Assembly: GCA_911728455.2 (NCBI GenBank) | Contig: OU452230.1 | Span: forward strand, 3,836,256-3,900,255 | Direction of reading: 5' to 3' | Source of the DNA: Marthasterias glacialis | Taxonomy: Eukaryota > Echinodermata > Asteroidea > Forcipulatida > Asteriidae | DNA: 64,000 bases | Shown: positions 55,909 to 64,000 of the stretch, in pieces | How positions within the stretch are numbered: position 1 is the stretch's first letter | Layout of the letters: the number at the start of each line of letters is the position of its first letter | The notes under the pieces: generated by a model | Told to the model about the DNA's origin: nothing | The model's database searches: none | The model's input: only the letters and a program-made list of their open reading frames with translations | Made by a program: the position numbers and the translations under genes

Positions 55909-56400
55909 ATGGCATTTCATTCTTTAATCACCCTTTTAACCTTCTCATCATTCATGGTGAGTAGCGTGACCAGCAAGGCATGTGCAAACTGCCGTGAGCC
56001 GTGGAGAGAGTACGGTGGCCATTGTTACTTACTGGTAACAGATAAGCGCAACTTTCAGGATGCGGAAAATCACTGTCAAACGCTGTCGACTTCCTGGAAA
56101 CAGTCGCACCTCATCACTGTCGTGAGCGAAGACGAGAACGCGTTTCTCCGAGACTACACCAGAGACATTTTGGGAGGGGGGCACTTTGCTCTTTGGATCG
56201 GATTGAACAAGGCGACAAGCACCGACTTCACCTGGGTCGACGGGAGCGGCGCGACTTATCGTAATTTTAATCCCGGCGAGCCGAGCAATGGTTGGAATGA
56301 AGGCTGCGTGGTGCTGTGGTACGGAGAGAAATGGAATGATTTCAGCTGCTCTAGTTCCTTGGAGTTTGCGTGCAAGATGCCCGGCAGATTTTCACGTTGA
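55909..56400 (+). CDS. Secreted C-type lectin, single exon
   Basis: A 163-residue protein from ATG at 55909 to TGA. Residues 1-22 are a signal peptide (hydrophobic HSLITLLTFSSFMVSSV). The remainder is one long-form C-type lectin domain: likely disulfides C28-C39, C56-C155 and C133-C147, the WIGL core at 97-100, EPS at 124-126 in the ligand loop and WND at 142-144. EPS replaces the EPN (mannose) or QPD (galactose) triplet, so sugar preference cannot be read off; Glu, Asn143 and Asp144 for calcium are kept. C25 is left unpaired and could link subunits. By analogy with echinoderm lectins it could serve coelomic fluid immunity or biomineral matrix; that is inference. A TATATA at 55898-55903 is very close to this ATG, so the true start might be the next Met (55954) or transcription may begin elsewhere. 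Confidence 0.87.
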   Translation: MAFHSLITLLTFSSFMVSSVTSKACANCREPWREYGGHCYLLVTDKRNFQDAENHCQTLSTSWKQSHLITVVSEDENAFLRDYTRDILGGGHFALWIGLNKATSTDFTWVDGSGATYRNFNPGEPSNGWNEGCVVLWYGEKWNDFSCSSSLEFACKMPGRFSR

Positions 56401-57190
56401 AAACAAGGGCTAATAATTATAATAATGGAACGGCACAGTGAAGAAAGTCGGAAGTGAGGAGTAATTTGTAGCTAGTAATGTTTACCTTGGAGCTGACAGT
56501 GTATGGGACCAGAAAAAAACAGAAAACAAAATCTCACCGTCTCTAAAGCTCACTGATATCAAACTAATTACCAACAACACTTTTATCTTACAGGCTTGAC
56601 AATATCAGTAAACTTTCAAATTTGAATGAATCATTATGGAACCCACTTTTTATGTACCAATCCTGTACTTGTATTTAAAACCAGTCACTATACACCTTAT
56701 GTTCAGTGACTGCTTTTTCACAGCAATGTCGATATTATGATCAACCATTATACCCAGAGGAGTTAGACTGTGTTGCTTATCCTGCCTCGGTTAATTGATA
56801 TGATTGAGAGAAAATCCAGCCGGTTGCAAAGAGAAAGAGTGTTAATTTTGACTTATCATTTTGACACGATGGTTGATAGCCACGCCGGAGTCACGCCCAC
56901 CTTTCATCAAACTTGTTTACTTAATTGATTTGAACGCCAGGTTTGTAAGTTTTCAGCGACATGTGGATACCATTCTTTCTAAATAACTACGAGCATTTGA
57001 ATCTCCAAACTGAGCATTTTCTCAAGCCGGTATACAGTCTACGACCAGCGAATTGGCATTCGTGACGTTGCACTGGCCCAGCCACTCCATCTGATAGATA
57101 AATGATGGCGCTGTCCAATTCAGTGACACTTTATGACTGTTGAATTGGAGTATAAACACAAACTGAATTTTTAGTTTGACCATGATACCT

Positions 57191-57365
57191 TAAAGGGGAT
57201 GTGTCGTCATGATTGTAGCAGGCAAGTGGCAGTGCTTGGAAAGATGAACTCTCACCCAGATACTGAACACGCACCCTCTTGTGGTCAAATCACAAAGGGT
57301 GCCGTCTTTGTCAAACTGATTTGACCGCTTGTGTGCGTACCCACGCGTATTAACTGGGTCAGCGG
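57191..57365. repeat. Partial foldback, TTAAAGGGGATGTGTCGTCATGATT family
   Basis: Left end taaaggggatgtgtcgtcatgattgtagcagg and the inner gtggtcaaatcacaaagggtgccgtctttgtcaaactgatttgaccgc match 29358-29569; the right terminus is missing. Confidence 0.55.
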
Positions 57366-58092
57366 CGCAGCGACTGGTGGGGGTGGGGTGTGACACCCTC
57401 CAATATTTTTCCTAAGTCGGCATTTAGAGCCACAGACGGAAAATTGAGCACCAAACGTACCCGAGTAAGTGCTCGGACTGAACACAAAAGCCATTCGGCA
57501 AGCCTAGTTTTGCCAACTCAAAATTGTAGTTTAATCCTTAGTGTGAGAAGTCAAACTTTAAAATAATATTCTCGGCAACGTGCGGAAATCTACGCTCTGA
57601 AAATACTAAAAGCCGTAGAGCGTCCGGACCCCAATAAGAATTGTTGCCCCCATAACCTCCAAAAGTAGGGGATTTGTCCCGAGTCCAAAGTATTCAAAGT
57701 TTGAAGTTCAAAATTAAACGTGTATTTTCGGCAACTTCGGGAATTTGTGTCTTATATACTCCAAACAAGTCAGGAAATTTGCAACAACAAAAAATACGGT
57801 ATCCAGAGCTTGCATTTCGTATGAGTCGTCTAACGCCCGGCATCTGAGGGTTATTTTAAACCTTGAAATCACTGGAAAAACCTCATGAGTCCCATGTCAT
57901 TGTGCTTTTACTTTCATTTGATAATGTCAGTCAGCAAATTTAGGTTTCCACACCCCCACCCCCGCCCCCACCCCCAAAGAAAGTGCCTTCGCTACGCCGC
58001 TGAACTTGGTTATTCCGTTTACTACTATCACAGTCCCTTTAACCACCGACAGTCCCATAAACATAAAATGCCTGGTTGGAATTGGATCAGCT

Positions 58093-58241
58093 GGGCTCGA
58101 TTTCACAAAGAACTAAAAACTGATATTAAGTGTGGTTCACTCTTAATTGCTAAGCAAAATGTGATGTCACAATACAAATCACTATGGCGATATTGACAAC
58201 TCGTCTTTAAGATCAATCTTGGTGCTTCGTGAAATTGAGCC
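58093..58241. repeat. Foldback element, GGCTCGATTTCACAAAG family, copy 2
   Basis: gggctcgatttcacaaagaactaaaaactgat and agatcaatcttggtgcttcgtgaaattgagcc, with interior gctaagcaaaatgtgatgtcacaatacaaatcactat shared with 34516-34669. Confidence 0.75.
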
Positions 58242-59680
58242 GTGCTCTGCGTTCAAAGAGTCCCTTTTCAACACGGATGATATGCAAATCATTGCTCGTT
58301 GCACGATCACCGGTGATGACTTGGACTTCGATTGTATTATTCCTGCTCAAATTCTTCCGCCGCAGCAGGTCTCAAACTTTCGTTATCATTAGTGACTACT
58401 TTGTCATTATTTTGTCAACCAAGAAACTGCTATACAATAATTGCTTTATTGGGAAACCAACCTTAGATGACGCATTATTGAAAAACTGTTGGTAAAGTTG
58501 ATATACTGCTGTCAGCCACATTAAATAATTTGGAACTAAGAAACAGACAGATTTCTTCGTTTGAGACATTTCTGATGATATTTAATTGGAAGGTATGGGT
58601 GTGGTTGAGCCTTGTATTTTAGGGAGCCGAAAGACGCCCTCGGTGTTCAAGTGCCTGATTATGATATAAATCTTCACAAAACATTTTACTTGACCTTAAA
58701 CAGCATACAAGGGCTGTTTTGCACAAAGCACTGCACAAAACGCAGTTCAAAGATTACTTCTAATTAGAACTTTATAATTGATGTTTGATAATTCATAAGC
58801 AATATTCTCAAATAATTGTGCTTATTAAATTGTAAAGTGTTAACAGTGTTTGAACCATTGTTATGATGGGGGTTTCGTGTAAACTAGCGTAGCGCATGAA
58901 TTATTTAAATGTTGTCCTAGCTAGTAGGGATTGTCACTAATGGGCCTTATTTTTGACTGCAAGATAGCGCCCTTGAATCAAAACATAGAAATATTGTGGT
59001 TAACCAGATGCAGTTAGACTTCTAATAAAGCACTTCATATACAACGTTTGAGGGGTTTTTTATTGACAGTTTTACAGTGTATTCAGTGTCAGATATTTGC
59101 TTGGACAACTTTTATTTTTAATGTTTTGAACTATTTTTTTAATTAGTCTTGCGCCCTCTCGCTTTCCAAATACGACCTATTGGGACAGTCAAAACTACAG
59201 TTGGGACAATCCCAACTGGTAGCGGGGATAGGCCTCTTTTATTAAAATGTTGTCATAGCTAGAAGGGTCGATACTATAATTAAGGGCAGTCGCACAAAAT
59301 CGCACAAAATTATTTGACCGAAATATTAAAAAAAAAAAAAAGTCAGAAGCCTCTCGTCTTTTTAAATTGTTATCAAAATTCCAATGTCGTCTTTATGCGA
59401 GAAAAATGGAGCGAGCACCACTACTTGTGCCACCGTGTCTTATTCCAACTCCGCGTCTCGTATAGTTTTCAAAATATATTTTCGACACAACTCAACTGAA
59501 GACGTAGAATGAACTCGACATGTATTAGTATTTCCCAAACTATATCAAACCTAGCCGGTCCACACAAACACAAATGTCATCAGTCCCTACTGTATAATTT
59601 TAAACCATAAAATCGCACGACATTTTTTTAACCCAAATTTGTAAAAAAAGTCATAAGGCTATTAATTTGGACTTTTTTTT

Positions 59681-59813
59681 TATCCTGTTATTAAAGTGAT
59701 GACGTGTTGGAGCCGGAAGTGCAGTGAAACGAATATTCATGTACATTGTATGTATACCATTCGTTGGCATTACACTTCCGGCTCCAAAACGTCATCACAT
59801 AACCAACAGGATA
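59681..59813. mobile_element. Palindromic MITE, TATCCTGTT ends
   Basis: tatcctgttattaaagtgatgacgtgttggagccggaagtg and cacttccggctccaaaacgtcatcacataaccaacaggata are inverted arms of about 42 bp; total 133 bp. Related by ends and core to 5870-6159 and 48187-48533. Confidence 0.75.
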
Positions 59814-59980
59814 GTTGCGATATACATCATTTTAAAATTAACATAATACAATGCAGCCAATAAAATCCCCAAAGAAGTTTGCACAAAGCATCATAAACCG
59901 TGGTTTTCTTTTTTACTCAGACCGAGATAGAATGTATGCATTCTGTCTCTGTATTTATCGTCACAAAGACAAGTTCAATT

Positions 59981-62900
59981 CTACTTACACGAAGCCAGCG
60001 AAGACTTCTTCCACAGTGCTCTGAAAGATTCCTGCGGCAAATCGTGGTCCCACGAGCCACGCAGTATCATGCCCGCCCCCATACGACCGATTTCGTCTGA
60101 TGACTTAGCACCGTATCCATTTCCGCCGACTAAGACACCGAGGCGAGGAGTAACCATGTCACAGTATAATTTCCCCGTTGGTGTTGCAACCGTAACGCAG
60201 GTATCGGAATGCGTTGATAGCGGTACCAGCTCTGGAAGTAATAGACACAAAACATATCCCTGTCAGTTGCAGAAGTAAAGGGGGCAAGGGAGCACGGGGG
60301 CACCCCCTCCCTATTGATGTCCGTGCAAACTTCAAACATTATCACCGGCGAGGGGGTGGATATTCAGCATGGCTCAGTGGTTTCTTTCCCTGCCTTTCAC
60401 CTCTGTGGACCCCGGTTCGAATCCCGGACTGGAGCCTTGCATGTGGATTGGGTTTTCAGTCCCTACCTGATTGCGTGGGTTTTCCCTGTTTAGGGTTTTC
60501 CTCCCACATCTAAAACTGACATTTCTTCATCATCTTCTCTACACAGGTATCTTCAGGCCTACAGGTCACAGTGCAAGTCACTTGTGAGGGTCCCTTGGTT
60601 TCATTACCAGAAAGATATAAATAAGTAATATCCGCAATATCTTAGTCTTTCCCTCAACTGAAATTGCCTCCTCTACAAATACCAGTTGCCCTTGCCCCCA
60701 GCAAGAAAAGATGCTGGCTGAACAGATTACCATGATATGCCATAGCCATGATTTAACCCTCTTGTTGTTGCTATTAAGCTGAACTTATACTATTTTTTCA
60801 ATCATGTAATCGTCATTAATTTTAAACTGTTTTCTATTCATTTAGAATTGTTCACACTTTAGAAATACCAGTGGAATTCAATGGAATGTAATGCGACCAC
60901 ATAAAAACACCTAACCTGGAAATGTCTTACTGATGTTCCCACTCAGCCTGGTTGCTGTCTCCGACATACCCTGACTACGACACCAGGCTACCAGTTCTTC
61001 ATTTGAAGACGCTTCTTCTTCACCGACTTGATGGTGGCCAATTTTCAAATAGTATTTACCTACACGAAAAATCAAAATAAAGGCAGATAAATATTAAAAG
61101 TCAAAAGTAATGTCCATACGAAATAGTTTGCTGTTCACAGCATAGTACTAAAATATTCACGATGTAGATGGGCCACTCAACATTTTACTCTACTAAAATG
61201 TTTCTATGCAGAGTGAGGTTCCGCTGGTTGTATTTCCGAGAGGCAAATTTATGTTTTTTTATCACTACTAAATAATTACAGCCCACTGTTTGTGTCTTAT
61301 CCATGAACAACTCTTAAAAAGGATAAGGAGCAATTCCAATTAACAGTAAAGTTTTAAGAAATATGAAGGCATTGTTTATAGTAAGCCGGTGTCAAATGGA
61401 AAGGTAGTCAACTCATGATTTCAATCTTGATGTAAAAACCTAATGGATCATGGAATCAATTTGTTTTTACCTTAGACAGTGTTTGTACAGAAAGACTACA
61501 AAGATCTGAAATAACGAATCATCGTTATAACATTGTAATGATAGATCCTCAAAATGTGCTGAAGAGAGCGGTTTACAAAGGAATAGGCTAATCGTAATTG
61601 TATTACAAACAAACGTTTGAAACTTTGCCTTTTTCAGGCAAAGTCGGAAGGCAAATAGGAAATAATTTTGCCAGTTGACGAAGTCGAATTATTCATCGAC
61701 GGCGAAATTGAACGACAGAGGGCTCTTGAATTTCATACCATCTGGGTATTGGATTGGTGGTAGAATATACCCATCTCGTCCGTAGTCTTGATCCTCATGA
61801 ATTGTCATGGCAGGCATACCACTCAACCTTTCTCTGTCCGTCTCACTCAATTCCATTAAGACCACTTGTTGCTTGATCAACTTCAAGTCGAGCAGTTGAC
61901 CGCGCGGCAACAAGCCCCCAACGGCCGTGTAGGCACCAGTGCAGAGCAGGACACGCCTGGCTTTGATGAGCCGATTGCCGTCTGTGGTGAGTTCAATGAT
62001 GTTCTCGTCTTCGCGGTCTATCACGTGATTGACTACGTCATTCACTATCTCACACCCTCGACTGCGGGCGATTTCCAACTGAGCGGAGAGAAGTTTTCGC
62101 GGGCTGATGTGCCCCGCTTCGTTCTCCTGGATCAAGACCACAACGGCTTCGTCGCCGTGTATTGAAGTCAGCATGTCCAAGTCCAGTGAGTCAATACGTT
62201 GTCGAGCATCTGAATGGCTGATTTCTTGGATGGGTGTACCGCTCTTCTTCGCAACATCGCACAGTTTTTGGTGATAGGTACTTCCTTTCACTGTCACAAA
62301 CATGCATCCAACTTCTTCGTGGAACTTGCGACCTGAGTTAAAATCAAAAGAACAAACGAAATGGTGAGCCACGCTCTTTGATACAGCATGTGAAATCGCA
62401 CCAACATCCATGTAATCCTTTACCTTTCAGTACCCTTTTGCACAGTGTTGGTACATTATATTTAGACAAGCAAACATAAATTGAAAGAACTTCTCTTGAA
62501 AGGTATTTCTTCTCTTGTAGTGTGTCGTATTACTATAGTGCATCGGTCTCAAGCTCTGGTGGCTAAGTCATGAATGTGGGTTTGAATCCTGGTCGTGACA
62601 CTCGTGTCCTTGAGCAAGACACTTAACTATAATTGCTTCAAATAGGATTTTTTTAAGAGGCAGTTCTCGCAACGGATTCATTTACCCCTGCCTGTTCTTA
62701 TAGCTTTGCTGTGAATAGACTTGCGTTTGTATATCTATACATGTCTTATTTCTGCGCATTGAGGCAGGTTTCTATCCCTTCAAAAAGTAGCCCACACCTC
62801 GAGTGGCCTTTGGGCCTTGTGGTGGGCGAATTGCATATAATTAAAATGTATAAATAAATAGACAATCGAGGTTAAGGAACATTACTCGCATGGGAAAAAT

Positions 62901-63619
62901 GTAACTGGTAGAAGGTAGAAGTATACTGTTCATGACATTTCCTAAAATATTCGGTACTGGGATGTTCTTTTTTTTTTTTTTTTTTTAATTAGATGCACAA
63001 TGTACCGGGTTTCTTTGCTGGAAGTAGATGAGACTGTTGGCAGGAGAAACAAAACAAAAAAGTACGCGTGCGCATACACAAAATGATAATCAAAACAATA
63101 AATGATATAAATAATAACAAAATATTGCAATTCCATGAGACTGCCCGAGTGAACAAAACTTTTGGAATAATTGCACAGAAGAGCTCCAGACTCGTATGAA
63201 CTATTTGATCTTCTCAACTTGAGGCTGATATTTATGTTACTGATTGGTTTGACATTGCAAGAGCGCACGTTTCAGACGGTTCATACATGGGAGGCAAATT
63301 TATTCCCAATCCCTGCGGCCTTACCAGTAGGCACGATTTCACGAAGATTGATCTTAAGATATGTGTATTAATCTTCATTTTTATGTCACAATATTACTAA
63401 TCACTCAAAATGGCAATATTTACAACCTCAGCTTAATGATGAATCTCAGTGTTTTTGTGAAATCGAGCTCAGACGAGGCGTACCTGAGGTTTGCTCGATG
63501 TCTCGGTACTTTTCAACTGATCGACGGGCAAGTTCCCCCCACTCAAAGGTCGGGTCTGCTGTTCTGTAAATGCGCCCCTCGTCGTAGTGGGCACCGAAGA
63601 CATGGCGACTTTGTCGCTC
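59981..63619 (-). CDS. FAD-dependent oxidoreductase, sarcosine oxidase/DAO type (5' exon off window)
   Basis: Minus-strand exons 63619-63484, 62332-61739, 61059-60916 and 60231-59981 join in phases 1, 1 and 1 to give 374 codons plus TAG. Family enzymes oxidise N-methyl or D-amino compounds with FAD and release hydrogen peroxide. Visible parts: the GRIYRTADPTFEWGELARRS segment following the missing nucleotide-binding region, the middle domain with HISPRKLLSAQLEIARSRG, the VLLCTGAYT strand next to FAD, DGYILPPIQYPDGKYYLKIG, and the C-terminal GGNGYGAKSSDEIGRM that lies on the flavin. The N-terminal GxGxxG exon, about 60-70 residues, must lie beyond 64000. I end the protein at TAG 59983-59981 (..SLASCK), where relatives end; a strong GTAAGT donor overlaps this stop, so one more exon is possible. 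The exact substrate cannot be told. Confidence 0.85.
60355..60630 (+). repeat. tRNA-derived SINE, type 2, with the type 1 3' tail
   Basis: catggctcagtggtttctttcc (box A), gtggaccccggttcgaatcccgg (box B near 60413), attgggttttcagtccctacctg, gggttttcctcccacatctaaaactgac, then cacaggtatcttcaggcctacaggtcacagtgcaagtcacttgtgagggtcccttggtttcattaccagaaagatataaataa. In an intron of the FAD oxidoreductase. Confidence 0.8.
61190..61380 (-). repeat. Repeat with internal deletion, relative of 38020-38670
   Basis: tttctatgcagagtgaggttccgctggttgtatttccgagaggcaaattt matches 38030-38080, and tgaacaactcttaaaaaggataaggagcaattccaattaacag..gttttaagaaatatgaaggcattg matches 38594-38660, but the roughly 500 bp between them in the first copy is absent here. 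Strand is arbitrary. Confidence 0.45.
62515..62845 (+). repeat. tRNA-derived SINE, type 1, diverged
   Basis: gtgtcgtattactatagtgc (damaged box A), tctcaagctctggtggctaagtcatgaatgtgggtttgaatcctggtcgtgacactcgtgtccttgagcaagacacttaactataattgcttc, then, after a spacer, agcccacacctcgagtggcctttgggccttgtg, the last body block of 680-1017. In an intron of the FAD oxidoreductase. Confidence 0.7.
63331..63469. repeat. Foldback element, GGCTCGATTTCACAAAG family, copy 3
   Basis: gcacgatttcacgaagattgatcttaagat and atgatgaatctcagtgtttttgtgaaatcgagct, with interior tttttatgtcacaatatta.taatcactc. It stops 14 bp short of the splice donor of FAD oxidoreductase exon 63619-63484. Confidence 0.7.
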
Positions 63620-63854
63620 CTGATGAATCAAGCATAATACACACACAAAATCAGTGAAACGGAGTAAGAAATACCACAAGTAATGAACCCCAAATTGACC
63701 AGTAATTTATATTTTCATTGGGATGGTTATAATGGTCACCGAGATTTATAAAGCCGGCAAGCAGTGCCCAATTGCATCTGTATCTGTATCTATATCATAC
63801 AGTCGGCAAATCATCCTTCGGGAAACATCCCACAAGCTTGTGGGAGCCAGTTGC

Positions 63855-64000
63855 AGCTACTAACCACGCCGGAAACACCGGGGCGAACCCCTTCACTTTA
63901 ATAGCAACATTAGTGTTTCTATGTTCTTCTACGTGCGTTGATGAAACAATGGTTAAGTGCCTTGCTTAAGGACACAAGTGTCAAAACCGGGTCCCGAACC
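63855..64000 (-). repeat. tRNA-derived SINE, type 1, cut by the window edge
   Basis: On the minus strand the visible part runs from gggttcgggacccggttttgacacttgtgtccttaagcaaggcacttaaccattg to a ...acgtagaagaac and ggggttcgccccggtgtttccggcgtgg segment. The tRNA box A lies outside the window. Confidence 0.65.

Larger units (their letters stand above)
56401..59980. other. Intergenic region, lectin to FAD oxidoreductase
   Basis: The two genes converge here. I see a partial foldback at 57191-57365, the foldback at 58093-58241 and the palindromic element at 59681-59813. Stretches 56401-57190, 57370-58090 and 58245-59680 hold nothing I can identify apart from C-rich low complexity near 57950-57975. 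Short open frames are scattered with no family resemblance. Confidence 0.55.

Noticed and set aside
58328..58385. Short minus-strand frame ending RPAAAEEFEQE as an extra C-terminal exon of the FAD oxidoreductase
   Set aside because: No usable acceptor in the needed phase; upstream stops interrupt it, and relatives of the enzyme end near 59981.
1..64000. CRISPR arrays, operons, integrons or phage-like modules
   Set aside because: Spliced animal genes and SINEs throughout; direct repeats seen are tandem satellites or dispersed mobile elements, not spacer arrays.

Overview
This is eukaryotic nuclear DNA. Genes are split by GT-AG introns, coding density is low, and the introns and intergenic DNA are full of short interspersed elements and foldback (MITE-like) repeats. 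The two housekeeping proteins match the human ones over most of their length. The repeats (tRNA-derived SINEs with a 'gacacttgtgtccttgagcaagacactt' type body, and foldbacks ending in TTAAAGGCA or GGATTTCACAAAG) resemble those I know from echinoderms. I infer an echinoderm, possibly a sea star; this is a judgement from remembered repeat families, not a search.

Layout. (1) About 1-8975, minus strand: a type II membrane protein with an O-fucosyltransferase-like catalytic region. I rebuilt it from three well-supported exons and a probable fourth cut by the left edge. Its third intron holds a promoter-like cluster of motifs near 2470-2950. (2) 12799-36782, plus strand: a complete 19-exon cytosolic threonyl-tRNA synthetase (TARS1, 721 aa). 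All junctions keep frame, and intron 1 appears to be of the rare GC-AG type. Intron 6 carries a decayed two-exon gene or transposon ORF (21374-23460) with two in-frame stops and two frameshifts. (3) 40777-49617, plus strand: a complete 8-exon translation initiation factor eIF3j gene (EIF3J, 241 aa), with a good ZNF143/Staf-type element just before its start codon. (4) 55909-56400, plus strand: an intronless secreted C-type lectin of 163 aa. (5) 59981-63619, minus strand: the last four exons of an FAD-dependent oxidoreductase of the sarcosine oxidase/DAO type. Its first, dinucleotide-binding exon must lie beyond the right edge.

The genes are not functionally linked. TARS1 and EIF3J both serve translation and lie in tandem about 4 kb apart, but nothing in the sequence suggests co-regulation beyond start codons that both sit in ATGGCGGAC. 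The rest is repeat: at least five tRNA-related SINE types and about a dozen terminal-inverted-repeat families, several with two or three copies here. The most informative repeat signals are a MITE nested in an older repeat whose empty site exists elsewhere in the window, a 370-bp foldback bounded by TTAA, two unrelated SINE heads sharing one 3' tail, and three foldback families with related termini. I found no CRISPR array, operon or other prokaryote-type system, and no functional rRNA or tRNA gene.
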